From: Sphingobium yanoikuyae
Lineage (GTDB): Bacteria > Pseudomonadota > Alphaproteobacteria > Sphingomonadales > Sphingomonadaceae
Assembly (NCBI RefSeq): GCF_013001025.1
Contig: NZ_CP053021.1
Span: 1,498,501 to 1,562,500 of the forward strand
Direction: 5' to 3'
Length of the DNA: 64,000 nucleotides
Below the pieces are notes generated by a model. It made no database searches and was not told where the DNA came from. It saw nothing but the letters and a program-made list of their open reading frames with translations. How positions within the stretch are numbered: position 1 is the first letter of the stretch; the number at the start of each line of letters is the position of its first letter. Made by a program: the position numbers and the translations under genes. Below, in pieces: positions 62,676-64,000 of the stretch.

Positions 62676-63302
62676 GTGGAGGAAATGAAGACGATTCACA
62701 TCGTGGACGACGAATATTCCGTCAGAGCGGCAACGGCATTCTTGTTGGAGCTTGAAGGATATTCGGTCCGCACTTGGCAGAGGGGCGCTCATTTCCTCGC
62801 CGCCGCGCCGACCGAGCCGCCGGGTTGCGTCATCCTGGACCTGCGCATGCCCGACATGGATGGACTGGAGGTACAGCGCCGGCTCAATGAAGCGGACCTT
62901 AATTTTCCGGTCATCATGCTGACGGGGCATGGCGACATTGCCGTGACGGTCGCGGCAATGAAGATGGGCGCCGTGGATTTCCTGGTGAAGCCGTTCGAGC
63001 GGCAGAGCCTGCTGCAGGCGGTCGAGAACGCCTGGTCGGTGCTATATGATAATGGTGCGCGCCGGCAAAGGGTCGCGCAGGCGCAATCGCTGGTGGAAAA
63101 GTTGACGCCGCGCGAGCGCGATGTTCTGGCAGGCCTGACAATGGGGCTACCGAACAAGCACATCGCCCTGCAATTGGGCATCAGCCCGCGCACGATCGAA
63201 ATTCATCGCGCAAACCTGATGGCAAAGCTCAAAACGCGCAATCTTTCGGATGCCCTGAGAGTTGCATTTGCGGCGGGAATAGGCCGGAGGCTGGATGGAT
63301 GA
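62676..63302 (+). CDS. fixJ: FixJ-like response regulator
   Basis: A 208-residue two-domain regulator. The receiver shows IHIVDDEYSVRAATAF, acceptor Asp in VILDLRMPDMDGLE, and Lys in DFLVKPFERQSLL. The LuxR-type helix-turn-helix is KLTPRERDVLAGLTMGLPNK followed by IALQLGISPRTIEIHRANLM. The GTG at 62676 has AAGGGG seven bases ahead and overlaps the kinase 3' end, showing coupling with the split kinase. It is the nearest candidate regulator for the flanking polysaccharide genes. Without an intact FixL its control may be altered. Confidence 0.95.
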   Translation: MEEMKTIHIVDDEYSVRAATAFLLELEGYSVRTWQRGAHFLAAAPTEPPGCVILDLRMPDMDGLEVQRRLNEADLNFPVIMLTGHGDIAVTVAAMKMGAVDFLVKPFERQSLLQAVENAWSVLYDNGARRQRVAQAQSLVEKLTPRERDVLAGLTMGLPNKHIALQLGISPRTIEIHRANLMAKLKTRNLSDALRVAFAAGIGRRLDG

Positions 63303-63305
63303 GCG

Positions 63306-63527
63306 TCAATATTTCTGCCGCCGTGGTGCTTTTTGTCGCCATAGCGAGGGGATTGTCGCGATGAGCGCCAATAGTGCGATCGGGAGCCAGAAAATTGCGA
63401 AAAGGCGATCTGGCCATGCTGGCTTGATTTCGACGAGCGATGCATTTTGACGTTGCCAGAGATAATAAAGGCCGATCGCCCAAACGGCCAATATGATTGT
63501 CGCACTGGCACAGAGTGCAATGGTCAT
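63306..63527 (-). CDS. Small two-helix membrane protein
   Basis: A 73-residue protein with two predicted helices (MTIALCASATIILAVWAIGL and RLFAIFWLPIALLALIATIP) joined by a short loop, ending in a basic tail (WRQKAPRRQKY). It faces the FixJ gene and starts beside the AT-rich gap before the gumD-like gene. No family is recognised; the membrane pattern and codon use support it modestly. Confidence 0.55.
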   Translation of the reverse strand: MTIALCASATIILAVWAIGLYYLWQRQNASLVEIKPAWPDRLFAIFWLPIALLALIATIPSLWRQKAPRRQKY

Positions 63528-63843
63528 ATTCTCCTGGACCTCCCATTTTTGGATGAAGGGCGATGATCTGGTTTACCTGATTTAACAAAAAAAGATGAGA
63601 TTAATATAAGTGAAATTACGCTGTTAATAAAATTGCAGATTAAGTTGCATTCGTTCTGATATAGAATTGAATTTCTGATAATTGATTGGTTAATATTAAT
63701 TAGGTGTTGTCACGGATTGATGCTTTTGAGGTGTCCGTGCTCTTGTTGGTTGAATTAATTTCGCTCCTCTGCGTGCTGCGGAACTGGGAGCGTCCGGCCA
63801 TTGCTGTGTCAGTGGTCGACAATCGACGAGAAAAGGACAGGGC
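63528..63843. other. AT-rich upstream region of the gumD-like gene
   Basis: 316 bases, unusually AT-rich for this chromosome (long A/T stretches at 63570-63700), with no convincing gene. It carries the inverted AACACCTAAT element at 63699-63708, 136 bases before the gumD-like start. Confidence 0.55.
63699..63708 (-). promoter_or_regulatory. AACACCTAAT element upstream of the gumD-like gene
   Basis: ATTAGGTGTT on the plus strand is the inverse of AACACCTAAT, the sequence found upstream of manA at 39187. It stands in the AT-rich region before the priming transferase. Confidence 0.4.
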
Positions 63844-64000
63844 ATGGCAAATCCGGATTTGGCGGCGCGTTTCCACAGCGCGAGCGGAACGGGGGCGTTA
63901 ATCGCCAGGCGCAATGCACGCCTGTGGCTGTGCCTGCTGTTGCTATCAGCTGATTGCTTGGCGCTGCTGATTGGCTTTGGTGTAGGCGCGCGCCTCTCGC
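63844..64000 (+). CDS. GumD-like undecaprenyl-P sugar phosphotransferase (start only)
   Basis: The first 52 codons of a gene cut by the window end. MANPDLAARFHSASGTGALI is followed by a hydrophobic helix (LWLCLLLLSADCLALLIGFG), matching the N-terminal membrane part of polyprenyl glycosyl-1-phosphate transferases (WcaJ/GumD/ExoY long forms), which load the first sugar onto undecaprenyl phosphate. Position after FixJ and next to the polysaccharide locus supports this. The catalytic C-terminal domain is outside the window, so the call rests on N-terminal pattern and context. Confidence 0.6.
   Translation, partial: MANPDLAARFHSASGTGALIARRNARLWLCLLLLSADCLALLIGFGVGARLS

Larger units (their letters stand above)
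59856..62755 (+). pseudogene. fixL: FixL-like PAS sensor kinase split by an IS element
   Basis: Histidine kinase interrupted at codon 390 by the IS at 61025-61929. Rejoining 59856-61024 to 61933-62755 gives one 663-residue frame reading FVRDLSEQEATKARLETL. It has an N-terminal membrane part (helices about 43-125), two PAS domains (about 155-270 and 285-390), the H box SMLSHELTQPLTALAAYMEG, an N box IGNLCRNAIDAM and the ATP lid TGSGIAAEI and GTGVGLSICRTIV. PAS2 resembles FixL but lacks its haem His region (reads PSEDEVPDDYPFR). As it stands, the N-terminal half makes a 406-residue product with an IS-derived tail. The kinase core could be restarted at ATG 61976 (259 codons). It pairs with the FixJ-like gene. 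Confidence 0.92.

Noticed and set aside
1..64000. CRISPR arrays, rRNA genes and further tRNAs
   Set aside because: None seen: no regularly spaced repeats of 24-40 bases and no rRNA signatures; only the tRNA-Pro fragment was found by eye.

Overview
The window reads as chromosome of a sphingomonad (Sphingomonadaceae, Sphingobium-like). The reasons are the alphaproteobacterial nitrogen-regulation locus dusB(nifR3)-ntrB-ntrC-ntrY-ntrX-hfq-hflX, a double-length Hfq with two Sm domains, a fused IspDF, high-GC coding sequence, and a large acidic-type exopolysaccharide locus. All family assignments come from reading the proteins; no database search was possible.

Layout. (1) 1-5.8 kb is the right end of a prophage. 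It holds a tail-tip J-like protein, small membrane proteins, a TIGR02594/CHAP-like lysin, a T7-endonuclease-I-like nuclease and a minus-strand unit of tiny membrane peptides ending in a strong terminator. The phage sequence abuts the 5' half of a tRNA-Pro(UGG) gene whose 3' half is missing. (2) 5.9-31.3 kb is mostly housekeeping: an Asn/Ala-repeat lipoprotein, an M28 peptidase, EttA, a candidate small RNA, a di-haem peroxidase, a sulfatase, an acylphosphatase, a NYN protein, carbonic anhydrase, lipA, a Coq10-like protein, cinA/pncC, ispDF, the ntr locus, a secreted nucleosidase with a purine permease, a GNAT protein and mazG. (3) 31.4-38.3 kb is a lasso-peptide cluster. On the minus strand the order is precursor A, hairpin, B1 (PqqD-like), B2 (protease), C (cyclase), HPr-kinase-like K and ABC exporter D. 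A nucleotidyltransferase-fold gene diverges from it. The 46-residue precursor has the leader pattern YxxPxLxxxG...T, a Gly1-Asp9 ring and a C-terminal Ser. This is the paeninodin type, in which the kinase phosphorylates the terminal Ser. (4) 38.3-59.6 kb plus the right edge is a xanthan/gum-like exopolysaccharide locus: ManA, acyltransferase, Wzy/GumE-like, GumK-like, GT4, GT2, pyruvyl transferase (GumL/ExoV-like), GT2, a GT4-GT26 fusion (GumM-like half), a P-loop-less CpsD-like protein, GumC-like, an AAA ATPase, GumB-like, an outer-membrane barrel, a GH5 glycosidase, an epimerase, an acetyltransferase, Wzx/GumJ-like, and the start of a GumD-like priming transferase at the right edge. (5) 59.9-63.3 kb holds a FixL-like sensor kinase split by a 905-bp IS5-family element with a clean TGA target duplication, followed by its FixJ-like regulator.

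How it fits together. The polysaccharide genes make up a nearly complete Wzx/Wzy pathway: priming, glycosyl transfer, decoration with pyruvate and acyl groups, flipping, polymerisation and export. A shared element (AACACCTAT or AACACCTAAT) lies between genes in front of the lasso, manA, GT, epimerase/acetyltransferase and gumD-like units. This suggests that the lasso peptide and the polysaccharide share a regulator, possibly the adjacent FixJ-like protein. The lasso system is the most interesting cargo; the element and the IS-split kinase are the most testable regulatory leads.
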